Assembly (NCBI GenBank): GCA_002503045.1
Contig: DAQW01000008.1
Coordinates: forward strand, 1 to 37,931
Source of the DNA: Euryarchaeota archaeon UBA39
GTDB taxonomy: Archaea; Thermoplasmatota; Poseidoniia; Poseidoniales; Thalassarchaeaceae
Direction of reading: 5' to 3'
Length of the DNA: 37,931 bases
Part shown: positions 17,257 to 25,318 of the stretch, in pieces
Layout: every line of letters starts with the position of its first letter
Numbering within the stretch: position 1 is the first letter of the stretch
Made by a program: the position numbers and the translations under genes
Notes under the pieces: generated by a model
What the model was told of the DNA's origin: nothing
The model's database searches: none
Seen by the model: only the letters and a program-made list of their open reading frames with translations

Positions 17257-17712
17257 ATGGGTCGAATGCATGCGTCAGGACGTGGTCGTAGTGGATCTAG
17301 TAAGCCATTTGTTGACTCGGCTCCAGAGTGGTCAAACACAGACAAATCTGCTGTTGAGGAGACCATTGTTGAACTTGCTCGAAAGGGACATACTACTGCT
17401 CAGATTGGTCTTATTCTTAGAGATCAACATGCTGTGCCAAATGTTAGGTTACTTTTAGGCGAGAGAATCGGACAGGTATTAGCAAGAAACGAAGTCTCTC
17501 CAGCAATCCCTGAAGATTTGATGAATTTGATGAGAAAGGCTTTGAAGATGTTAGACCATCTTAACTCAAACAGAAAGGATCTCCACAACCGTCGTCAACT
17601 CGAACTAGTCGAATCTAGAATTCGTAGGCTCTCAAGATATCTCAAAGGTACAGGTGCTTTAGATTCCGAATGGACATACAAGCGAGATCAACTCCGTCTT
17701 GCTGTGAATTGA
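17257..17712 (+). CDS. rps15: 30S ribosomal protein uS15 (archaeal S15)
   Basis: 151 residues, the archaeal/eukaryotic length with an N-terminal extension absent from bacterial S15. The start MGRMHASGRGRSGS is characteristic of the archaeal family. It is followed by the EWSNTDKSAVEETIVELARKG helix-turn segment, GLILRDQHAVPNV, and the conserved core DLHNRRQLELVESRIRRLSRYL that binds the 16S rRNA central domain. uS15 is a primary binder in small-subunit assembly. The ATG at 17257 has a good Shine-Dalgarno site. A RecJ/Cdc45-like gene follows after 43 bases; in several euryarchaea a RecJ-family gene sits next to the S15 gene, which helped identify that neighbour. Bacterial S15 represses its own mRNA through leader structure, and the palindrome here invites comparison. 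Confidence 0.97.
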   Translation: MGRMHASGRGRSGSSKPFVDSAPEWSNTDKSAVEETIVELARKGHTTAQIGLILRDQHAVPNVRLLLGERIGQVLARNEVSPAIPEDLMNLMRKALKMLDHLNSNRKDLHNRRQLELVESRIRRLSRYLKGTGALDSEWTYKRDQLRLAVN

Positions 17713-17755
17713 TCTGAATAGTATAGGTCTTGAACCTCCATGTGGGTCTAGATTC

Positions 17756-18622
17756 ATGACGCGCCTAGTTGACTTGGAACCTTTTTCCGGTCAATCATTA
17801 GCAATTCGTACTGCTGCGAGGCATATTTTGGATAATCCGGGATGTTCTGTTACCTTGCGGGCTCCACTTACAATTTCAGGATGTATTGCACTATCAATGG
17901 TTGAATCAGCATTGGTAGATTTAGGTCGACCATATAGTCGTCGTTTTTCTCCATCTTCTGTTGATAAGTCAAATATTCTAATTGACGTAATAGATGGCCA
18001 TGATGCAGAAACTGTTTGGAATGATATGGATTCTACACTTTCTATTAATTCTGCTACTGTACATGCCTTAGATGGACATAGAGGAGATGAAAGGCATGGG
18101 CGTCTTTCTCCAGTTGCTATTTCTGCATCTTTAATGGAAGAATTAGCACCTGATGGAAAAAGAAGTCTCAGGTTACTTCCATTCTCAATTGCAGGTAATT
18201 GGTTACATGATGCTATGGATCAAACTTACGACCCAGTTTTCACAATTATTCGTGATTATTTGCAAGAACGTGGCAGTATCATTGTTGTTCCATTACCTGA
18301 AGTCCCTGACCCTTCAATTGAGATGTTACCTGGATTAGATCCATTTCTACTTGAAGGTCTAACACTAGGGTGGAATAAGATGGATTTAGAAGATCGAGCG
18401 CGTTCTCTTTCTACCTATCTTTTGCCTTTACTTTCTCTGAATCGCCCCTCTACTCCTCGTATTGAAGAATTAGGATGGCATCGAATTCTTGCTCCCGATT
18501 GGTCAAGAGACCTTGCGTCTCAACTCCATGACATTTCAGATGAATGGAGTCGATCTGATGAGATTCGATTATTTGCTAGTAGGACCGTAGATGGATTGGT
18601 CAGAACTGGAAGATTTGAATAA
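17756..18622 (+). CDS. divergent, apparently inactive RecJ/Cdc45-like (DHH-fold) protein
   Basis: 288 residues. RecJ-type nucleases use motif I, H-x-D-x-D-G, and motif III, DHH. The equivalent stretch here is VTLRAPLTISGCIALSMVESAL (in two parts, 32-53), where His, Asp and Asp become Pro37, Thr39 and Ser41 while Gly42 and the following helix are kept. The motif III region reads ALDGHRG (104-110), so one His is Gly. Downstream, RLSPVAISASLMEEL and LLPFSIAGNWLHD align in character with the NP...SxSxxxxxL and LAIxGxxGD segments of RecJ/GAN proteins. It is shorter than active archaeal RecJ (GAN), so the C-terminal nucleic-acid domain is probably reduced. The assignment rests on motif spacing and the uS15 neighbour. 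Loss of metal ligands suggests a structural role like that of Cdc45 in the replicative helicase. It abuts the convergent gene with no spacer. Confidence 0.6.
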   Translation: MTRLVDLEPFSGQSLAIRTAARHILDNPGCSVTLRAPLTISGCIALSMVESALVDLGRPYSRRFSPSSVDKSNILIDVIDGHDAETVWNDMDSTLSINSATVHALDGHRGDERHGRLSPVAISASLMEELAPDGKRSLRLLPFSIAGNWLHDAMDQTYDPVFTIIRDYLQERGSIIVVPLPEVPDPSIEMLPGLDPFLLEGLTLGWNKMDLEDRARSLSTYLLPLLSLNRPSTPRIEELGWHRILAPDWSRDLASQLHDISDEWSRSDEIRLFASRTVDGLVRTGRFE

Positions 18623-20644
18623 TTATTCAATCAGGAGTATTCTTCCACAGCCTCCACAAGGTAGTCGAAGTGGACGTTCATTAGATGGAATAGGATTAGT
18701 TTGTTTGCAAATCGGGCAATCAATAACTGGAATTTTTTTATTCGGAATATCTCCTACCCCCTCAATTCTGTGACGGGGTGAGATGAAGATGATGATTAGT
18801 GAAAGAACGAAAGTACCAATGCCTGCGCCTAATACTAACCCCATTCTAATTCCCATAGTGTATAGGGTCACAAGAACAGCTATTGAAAGAATCAACCAAA
18901 ATATTGAGGGGGATCTTGATTTGTTTCTAGTTCCTTTAATTGATACAGTTCCACTAATAATTAGGATGATTAACACTAGGAACAATCCCGTCAATGGTCC
19001 ATCAATAAACGAGGTTGCAGGAGTAATTGTGACTCTAAAATCATCAATTCTTTCTTCCGAAGTAAATGAAACTCGGACATTTTCTGTAATTCCTATACGA
19101 AGATGGGTTGAATCAATCTCTTCAGAGTATACATTTGAAATTCCTTGTAAGGGATTTGTAGAAAGTGTAGCATCTAAACTTACCTTCGTCCAATATGTTT
19201 GAGATTGAGAACGAACGAATGATTCAATGAAAACGAAAGAACCAGAATCAAGAACAGTACTAGATCGAATAGTGATTGTAATTGGTTCAGGTCCGAATGA
19301 ATTTTGTCCATTCATATCAATTTCAATATCTAAGGCTCCTTCTAGGTCAAATGGATCACCTCCTAGAATTGACTTGGATTCTAATGCTAGCCCCCTATCG
19401 ATGAAATCGGCTAAATCTCGAGAACTCCCAGTTAGGTAATTCTCAAGAATATCAAGTTCTGAATCGTCTACAACGCGATTATTCAAACTATCAGCGCCAA
19501 CAATAGATCCCGAATCTCCTAGTTCTCTCCACCATGATGTTGAGTCAAGACTGTCGTTACCAATGTTATCCAATCCCCATCGAATCCATGTAGATACAGC
19601 GCCCTCAATCTCTAACTTGCTCGTTCTTTCAAGTCGATCATCAACTTGATTCACGACGATATCTAGGTGTAAATCGGTGCCTCCTGTTCTTACGGGCTCG
19701 TTAGAAGGATACCAACCATCACCATCACTTGAGCTACCATCTAATGTCAATTCATGACTGAGTTCAGCCTGAATTATTACTCCTTCTTGAGGTTTTAGTG
19801 TAATGTTGAATGTGTAACTTCCTGATTCTGCATTATCTGGATGTGTCCAGATGTATACTACTTCTACTCCTGTTGACGTAGTGCTAACATATGGATTTCC
19901 TGGAATTTCATTGCCTAGGACTTTAGCAGTCAAAGTTTCTGCAATAGCGAGTTCATCTCCGAATTCAGAATGAAATCTCACAGGAAAGTATACTTGATTT
20001 CCATCTACATTTGGCTCCATCATTTCTATATCAAGTAGAGGTGAGTTCAGAACTAATCCACTATTTGAGTCTGTATCACCCCACATTATCATAGCCTTGG
20101 AGTCATCATCTGGATTAGTCCAAATTACTCCTCCGTTGTTAAACAAAGAAACTGTAATTTTCTCACCTCGAGATACCGATATTTCATCCACTTCTACTTC
20201 GATGCAGAATGTTCCCTCTCTACCTGGCTGGAATGGGATCCCAGCGTGTCCTCCTTGTGATGCCGTGAATGTCTCGCCCCCAACTTCGACTTCTGTAGAA
20301 AAATTAGCTGCACCGGTAGAACCGCCTTCTGCTCGGTAATCAGTGCAAACTTCCCACGTACCTGAAGGAATGATTCCATTAATTCCAATCACGGATTCAA
20401 ATTGGGCCATTCGTTGTTTTTCAACGCCTTGGTATGTAATCTCCAATTCATAATTTTGATTTTTTGAAGATTCAGAAGGTGACATTGAACCGGTTTTTGT
20501 ATTATCTGACTCTCCTATGAAGAACATTACATGTTCTAGAGGCCCTTGATGTACCGTGGCCTGTTCTGCTGAAATATTTTGAACCGGAAACATCGAAATC
20601 AGGAAAATGAATAGAATAGTGAGAACCAGACTTCCCCGTTTCAT
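18623..20644 (-). CDS. surface protein with three membrane helices and cytosolic zinc ribbon
   Basis: 673 residues. A signal peptide (1-26, ending ISAEQ) leads to an ectodomain of about 520 residues with beta-rich modules and acidic loops (SSSDGDGWYPSNE, DDSELDILENYL). Three hydrophobic helices follow near 560-630 (LTGLFLVLIILIISGTV; IFWLILSIAVLVTLYTMGI; MGLVLGAGIGTFVLSLIIIF). The C-terminus carries a four-cysteine zinc ribbon, CPICKQTNPIPSNERP...CGGCG, which faces the cytosol if the topology is as drawn. I do not recognise the ectodomain family. It is the last gene of a run of minus-strand genes that starts with the glutamate-synthase-like gene, and its stop codon directly abuts the stop of the convergent RecJ-like gene. 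A structural or sensory envelope role is inferred. Confidence 0.82.
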   Translation of the reverse strand: MKRGSLVLTILFIFLISMFPVQNISAEQATVHQGPLEHVMFFIGESDNTKTGSMSPSESSKNQNYELEITYQGVEKQRMAQFESVIGINGIIPSGTWEVCTDYRAEGGSTGAANFSTEVEVGGETFTASQGGHAGIPFQPGREGTFCIEVEVDEISVSRGEKITVSLFNNGGVIWTNPDDDSKAMIMWGDTDSNSGLVLNSPLLDIEMMEPNVDGNQVYFPVRFHSEFGDELAIAETLTAKVLGNEIPGNPYVSTTSTGVEVVYIWTHPDNAESGSYTFNITLKPQEGVIIQAELSHELTLDGSSSDGDGWYPSNEPVRTGGTDLHLDIVVNQVDDRLERTSKLEIEGAVSTWIRWGLDNIGNDSLDSTSWWRELGDSGSIVGADSLNNRVVDDSELDILENYLTGSSRDLADFIDRGLALESKSILGGDPFDLEGALDIEIDMNGQNSFGPEPITITIRSSTVLDSGSFVFIESFVRSQSQTYWTKVSLDATLSTNPLQGISNVYSEEIDSTHLRIGITENVRVSFTSEERIDDFRVTITPATSFIDGPLTGLFLVLIILIISGTVSIKGTRNKSRSPSIFWLILSIAVLVTLYTMGIRMGLVLGAGIGTFVLSLIIIFISPRHRIEGVGDIPNKKIPVIDCPICKQTNPIPSNERPLRLPCGGCGRILLIE

Positions 20645-20687
20645 GTGTGTGCCACCCGTCTAAAGTCCTTGAATCCAACGCCATAAT

Positions 20688-22415
20688 TTATTCATGCAGA
20701 TAGACAAGTTTGATTTCCGAATTTTCGGAAATTTCAGTAATTCTAGCAAATCCTACTCGTTCTAGTTGTAGAACATCACCGACTGTGTATTTTCCTAGTT
20801 CAATCATTCCTTTTTGATTATTGATTTCGTCTCCTTCGGGTATAGAAAGAGTAGCTGGTTGAACATGATCTTTGAGTAGCCAATGTACAATAGGTCTTCG
20901 ATCTGAACGTTGAAAACCATCTGTTTCAAGTATCTCATTACTCCAGTTGACGTTAGAAAATTCTTTGAGTCTAAATTCGTCACTAATATCTTCAGTTTCT
21001 ACTAGTATCTTGTCTCCATCTTTAGGTGCAGGCCAAATCCGATTTCCCATGGCTGAATTATCTGGATGACTTGGGATTAGAAGTTCTTCAGTGGGCCATT
21101 TTTCACCCATATTAAGTGTCAGTGTAGTATGTTTTCCACTTACAAAAGAAACTCTCCGAGTTGTCTTTTCAATTACTTTTGAATTATGGGACTCTATACT
21201 TTTCATTGATACCGAAATATCCTTTTGATTTAATCCAAGTTCAATCCAAAAAGCACGTAAAGCATCCGGAGAAAAACCACGTTCCCGTAATGCTGCAATA
21301 GTTGGTAGACGAGGGTCATTCCAACCAGTGAATTTTCCATCTAAGATGTCGGCTTTCATTCCACTTGTTGAAAACCCTCCGAATTCATGGACTTTGACCC
21401 TCCCCCAATACATTGTTTCAGGGTATTTCCATCCTCGTAATTCGTAAAGTAATGTCTGCTTTCGTGTAGAATCCATCAAATCCTTTCCACGAATAATATG
21501 TGTGACCCCCTGCAGATAATCTTCGATAGCAGATTGGTAATCCAATAATGGCCAAACACGGTAAGTTGTGCCAACTCTAGGGTGCTCAGATGTTTGAATT
21601 CTTAGAGCCGGCCAATCTCGAAGAGCAGGATTTGGGAGTGATAAATCGGTTTTGATCCGTACTACTGCTGCTCCATCATCCCAACCTCCATTTGGATCAT
21701 TCATTCGATTCCACCTTTCATGATGTGTGGATGCGTCAAGATTTCTACAAGGGCATGTCTCCTTTGAATCTCTTAAAATCTTGAATTCTTCTGCAGTACA
21801 GGTACAAACATACGAATTCTGTTTCAGTATATCTTCTTCAGCATGTTGTAGATATATTTCCATTCTATCAGATGCAAAAACAATCCGTTCTGGAGTCTTA
21901 CCAGTTAACCATTCATATTCCTCTTCAATTTGCTTATACGCCCAAATCTCAGGGGGTTTTCGTTTGGTATCAGTATCATCGAACCTTAGAATCACTTCTC
22001 CGTCATACATTTTAGAATATTCACTGTTGATGATTACTCCTCGACTATGTCCTAATGTCATTGGACCATTTGGATTTGGAGCAAATCGTAAGATTACTTT
22101 GTCTGTTTTTTCTAAAGGTTTGAGTCCTTCTCTACGTTCTTTTACTCTTTTTTCCAGGGCTTCTGGAGCTTCTTCTGAAAGTAATTGTCTAATGTGATCC
22201 AAACCTTTCTCATTAGCAATTTTATTTGCTTCTTCTACAGCGGGTTGGATTTGTGAAACGAGTTCTCTTGCATGTGGTTTTAGGTTAGGATGAGCTCCGA
22301 AGATTCTTCCCAAAACTGATTTCATTTCTCCTGCTCCTTCATACTCAAGAGCATTTTGAAGAGAAAAGGTTCTGATTGCCTTAACAATTTCAGGCTGATC
22401 AACTGGACTGGGCAT
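20688..22415 (-). CDS. gltX: glutamyl-tRNA synthetase, archaeal type
   Basis: 575 residues. Class I synthetase charging tRNA-Glu; in archaea it may charge tRNA-Gln too, for later amidation. The N-terminal 105 residues are the helical extension seen in archaeal GluRS. The HIGH-like motif is in PNPNGPMTLGHSRG (about 113-126). A zinc-binding cluster follows at CTCTAEEF...CPC (about 205-223). The KMSKS counterpart is the STS-type variant FSTSGMKADILDGKFTGW (about 348-365), followed by NDPRLPT, as in archaeal enzymes. The C-terminal half is a beta-barrel anticodon domain, as in archaeal/eukaryotic GlnRS-like proteins, not the bacterial helical one. The ATG at 22415 is chosen over an upstream TTG. 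It lies 45 bases downstream of RNase HII on the same strand. Confidence 0.96.
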   Translation of the reverse strand: MPSPVDQPEIVKAIRTFSLQNALEYEGAGEMKSVLGRIFGAHPNLKPHARELVSQIQPAVEEANKIANEKGLDHIRQLLSEEAPEALEKRVKERREGLKPLEKTDKVILRFAPNPNGPMTLGHSRGVIINSEYSKMYDGEVILRFDDTDTKRKPPEIWAYKQIEEEYEWLTGKTPERIVFASDRMEIYLQHAEEDILKQNSYVCTCTAEEFKILRDSKETCPCRNLDASTHHERWNRMNDPNGGWDDGAAVVRIKTDLSLPNPALRDWPALRIQTSEHPRVGTTYRVWPLLDYQSAIEDYLQGVTHIIRGKDLMDSTRKQTLLYELRGWKYPETMYWGRVKVHEFGGFSTSGMKADILDGKFTGWNDPRLPTIAALRERGFSPDALRAFWIELGLNQKDISVSMKSIESHNSKVIEKTTRRVSFVSGKHTTLTLNMGEKWPTEELLIPSHPDNSAMGNRIWPAPKDGDKILVETEDISDEFRLKEFSNVNWSNEILETDGFQRSDRRPIVHWLLKDHVQPATLSIPEGDEINNQKGMIELGKYTVGDVLQLERVGFARITEISENSEIKLVYLHE

Positions 22416-22460
22416 GATATTCAAGTGAGGCTGAGAGGCGCTTACTCTTACATTTGCCGA

Positions 22461-23189
22461 TTACCAGGAGTCTAAAGATGTCTGTCCTTCAACATTTTCA
22501 GATTTACGAGGCCTAAGCGGAAGTTTTCCCTTTCCCGCTTCAACCCATGCCCGTTTTACTGTGGCCCATGACCATCTAAGATGTATGTATGGCAAATCTT
22601 CTGAAATTAAGACAGGAATTACTTTCTTTGTTTTTGGATCAGACGGATATCCTGAACCAATCTCTAATCCACATTCTTTTGATATTCGTTCTATTTCTAA
22701 ATCTCTATGCACTTTTGCAAGAATAGATGCTGCACCTACAATTAGATGTTTGGCGTCTGCTTTATGTTCAGAAATTAATGTTGTATTTTTAGAGAATGAC
22801 TCGACTTTATTTGTTACATTTCTCCCAAATCTCTCTTCGTTTACGTCACATGCATCTAAAATTAGTTTGGTGATATTATGTGCTCCAATTTCTTGTATAG
22901 ATTTGGCAAATAATTTGACCTCTATCGAATTAAGATTTTCATATTCCATTGCTCTATCTATTTGTTCTGCTGAGAACTCAACAATCGAATACTTCCAATT
23001 TTTTTGTGTTAAAATTTTGTTTCGAATTTCTAATCTCTTTGTTGCAGAAAGTACCTTTGAGTCGTTAACTCCGAATTCACTGAGTATTTCTATTTCAGAT
23101 TCCGGAATTGCTAGTGACGCAACAACAAGAGGTCCAATCACCGGGCCTCTACCTGCCTCGTCAACTCCACCAATCATGATTCTGTTCAT
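22461..23189 (-). CDS. rnhB: ribonuclease HII
   Basis: 242 residues. Cleaves the RNA strand of RNA-DNA hybrids and starts removal of single ribonucleotides from DNA. The catalytic carboxylates can be placed at Asp10 and Glu11 (GGVDEAGRG), Asp112 (LILDACD) and Asp145 (EHKAD). The VNDSK motif (41-45) and the GSGYPSDP segment that binds the junction are also present. The extreme C-terminus QTSLDSW fits a PCNA-interacting peptide (Q-x-x-L-x-x-W), as found at the end of several archaeal RNase HII proteins. The start codon overlaps the stop of the upstream surface-protein gene by four bases (ATGA), so translation is probably coupled. GluRS follows downstream on the same strand. Confidence 0.97.
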   Translation of the reverse strand: MNRIMIGGVDEAGRGPVIGPLVVASLAIPESEIEILSEFGVNDSKVLSATKRLEIRNKILTQKNWKYSIVEFSAEQIDRAMEYENLNSIEVKLFAKSIQEIGAHNITKLILDACDVNEERFGRNVTNKVESFSKNTTLISEHKADAKHLIVGAASILAKVHRDLEIERISKECGLEIGSGYPSDPKTKKVIPVLISEDLPYIHLRWSWATVKRAWVEAGKGKLPLRPRKSENVEGQTSLDSW

Positions 23190-25270
23190 AGGTCTAGGTC
23201 AAAATCGGTATCGGTCAAATTTTCTGTTTCTGTTGTTTTACCTATTGTTTTGGTAGGATTGATATCTGCAGAACTAACTTTAGTTTTCTTTTCCAATTGA
23301 TTTGATGGCATTAATGTTTCACCTAGAGTCTTCTTAGTGCTATCTCCAATAAGTCCTAAGGCCAATAAATCGGCTTCTTTTAGATTTTCTTCCTTTGTAT
23401 GGTAGTCAAGTACATTGGTAGCGGCACTTACATTTTTTGTGTTGTTTACGATGTTTTCATTTTCTTTTTTTGTTTCAAATTTCTTTGTCCAATCTTCGAC
23501 CTTTTCAACTGGTTTAATTACTATTTTTTCCTTTAATTTCTTCATATCTTCTTGTCGTTTAATTAAAGCACGATTCAACATAATTGAGCCTATTGCAACA
23601 ACAACTAATGTGAGAATAAGACCATTCCATTCTGAAAGAAATGAAATTCCTGATTCTAATAATTGAGAAAATACAGTTGGTTCATTTTCGTTTTCATCAA
23701 TAATATAATCTTCACCTAGGTATTCTATATCTTCATAAATTGAGAAATTAATACTCGGATCCAATATGCTATGAGCCATAACCTCAAGTCTAGCTGTGCC
23801 GTTCATTTCTAATCCTGTAGGCGTAGTTGCAAATGCCATGAAAGAGATTTTTTGGTTTGGTTCGATATCTCTCAATTCGAAGAATCTGATATTTTCTGTA
23901 GAATCATAAATTGAATTGGAGGGGGGAATTAGCCCGAAATTTGATGTTACATTCATGTCAAGCGAAATCATCATTCCATCTAGGTCATTTCCAGTGTTTT
24001 GAAATGATAATGTAATTGTACAATTGTTGTTTTCAAGAATTGCCTCTTGACTATCAAGTTCCCAACTAATTATTGAATCAACATCGATAGAGTATTTTTC
24101 TATAGCAATTAATTCCCCTGCTATGAATGCCCCAATAGAGATTTCTCCACTTGTTCTAGCCATTGTTCCATTCAAAATTTCGATTGCAAGATCTATATTG
24201 TTGACGTTTTCTCCTTTTGCTAGAGAGATTTGAGATGATCCTAATTTTACGTCGGACCAAATCGGATTAGAAAGAACTTGAAGTTCAACAATGTCGTTAT
24301 AATTCCCTGTATTTGTTATTGATAAATTCTCATGGCAAGAGGGGGAATTCGATGTGGTCGAAGGCTTCAAAGATTCACATTTTTTATCTCCATCAAAATT
24401 AATTGAAACCCCTCGAATTCGATTTATTGAAGCGGATTGATTTACAGTTAAGATTTCTAATGGCTCAAATTCATTGAATGCACTAATGCGAATATCCATT
24501 TCACCTGAATCAGTATATGGGGCTGCATATTCTATTAGGATGACTCCTGAACCATTAGCAGGTAGATTTTCAATTTTGTAAAGATCAAATGTTCCTACTG
24601 TCCATCCATCAAAAGTGAATGATTGGTCAGGAATTGTTCCGTCGACTGGTAGGCCGGATTGTAACATTGGTTGGACTTTGATTACTAAATTTGCATTATG
24701 GTTTCCAACATTACGTAAGGATACTGGGAGAAGGACTTTCTGTCCAGGTTCTACTGTTGCAAAATTTTGATGTGAATCAATTGAAATTCCTGAAACTGCA
24801 GTAACCTCTATTGTGAAATTCCAATATGATTCATATCCATCAATCTGACTTTTTGCTTTGACAGAAATAGGATGTTTACTTCCTGCTAGAGGTGCGCCGT
24901 TTTCAACAATTGGAACATCTACTCTGAATTGTATCCATACTAATTCATTCGAAGCAATAGTGATATTTTCTCCAATAGTCGGATCAGAAATTCTTGGCCA
25001 AACTATATTCCATCCTGAAGATGAAGTAATGCTAATATTAGCAGAATCAGAGATTGTTGCATTGTTCGTAATATTTACTAGAATATTTGTTCCAACTCCT
25101 GGCTCAATTACGAAATTAGAACCAGATGTGCTGCCAAATGAAAGATGACTTGTTTGTTCTATTGAATTACTTGTTACTTCTGATTCTAAAGGCTCTATTG
25201 TAATCAACAAAGAAGAGGAAAATAATATGATAATTGAGAGGGCGACAAGACGTGAAGTCGCTCCATGCAT
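23186..25270 (-). CDS. single-pass surface protein with NEW3/CARDB-like repeats
   Basis: 694 residues. A signal peptide (about 1-32, LVALSIIILFSSSLLITIE) is followed by several Ig-like modules. Phrases such as PGVGTNILVNITNNATISDSA, EPGQKVLLPVSLRNVGNHN and CHENLSITNTGNYNDIVELQ mark NEW3/CARDB-type beta-sandwiches, common in archaeal envelope proteins. Many N-x-S/T sequons suggest glycosylation. One membrane helix at about 548-568 (WNGLILTLVVVAIGSIMLNR) precedes a cytosolic tail of about 125 residues. The tail is highly charged and rich in Lys, Glu and Thr, apparently coiled or disordered, and ends in acidic TDTDFDLDL. The role is unknown. It lies between PheT (48 bases upstream) and RNase HII (4-base overlap), an odd place for an envelope gene. 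A GGGGAGA site supports the start. Confidence 0.85.
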   Translation of the reverse strand: MHGATSRLVALSIIILFSSSLLITIEPLESEVTSNSIEQTSHLSFGSTSGSNFVIEPGVGTNILVNITNNATISDSANISITSSSGWNIVWPRISDPTIGENITIASNELVWIQFRVDVPIVENGAPLAGSKHPISVKAKSQIDGYESYWNFTIEVTAVSGISIDSHQNFATVEPGQKVLLPVSLRNVGNHNANLVIKVQPMLQSGLPVDGTIPDQSFTFDGWTVGTFDLYKIENLPANGSGVILIEYAAPYTDSGEMDIRISAFNEFEPLEILTVNQSASINRIRGVSINFDGDKKCESLKPSTTSNSPSCHENLSITNTGNYNDIVELQVLSNPIWSDVKLGSSQISLAKGENVNNIDLAIEILNGTMARTSGEISIGAFIAGELIAIEKYSIDVDSIISWELDSQEAILENNNCTITLSFQNTGNDLDGMMISLDMNVTSNFGLIPPSNSIYDSTENIRFFELRDIEPNQKISFMAFATTPTGLEMNGTARLEVMAHSILDPSINFSIYEDIEYLGEDYIIDENENEPTVFSQLLESGISFLSEWNGLILTLVVVAIGSIMLNRALIKRQEDMKKLKEKIVIKPVEKVEDWTKKFETKKENENIVNNTKNVSAATNVLDYHTKEENLKEADLLALGLIGDSTKKTLGETLMPSNQLEKKTKVSSADINPTKTIGKTTETENLTDTDFDLDL

Positions 25271-25274
25271 GATG

Positions 25275-25281
25275 TCTCCCC
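25275..25281 (-). promoter_or_regulatory. ribosome binding site of the 694-residue surface-protein gene
   Basis: On the minus strand GGGGAGA ends 4 bases before the ATG at 25270. It supports this start and shows the gene can be translated on its own, not only by read-through from pheT. Confidence 0.55.
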
Positions 25282-25318
25282 AATATCTAGAGGTTTAATT
25301 CGTTGTATTTGGCGTTCA

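Noticed and set aside
18783..20388. Several plus-strand open frames opposite the 673-residue surface protein
   Set aside because: They are antisense shadows of a gene with a signal peptide, membrane helices and a zinc ribbon; none has a recognisable family or start site.
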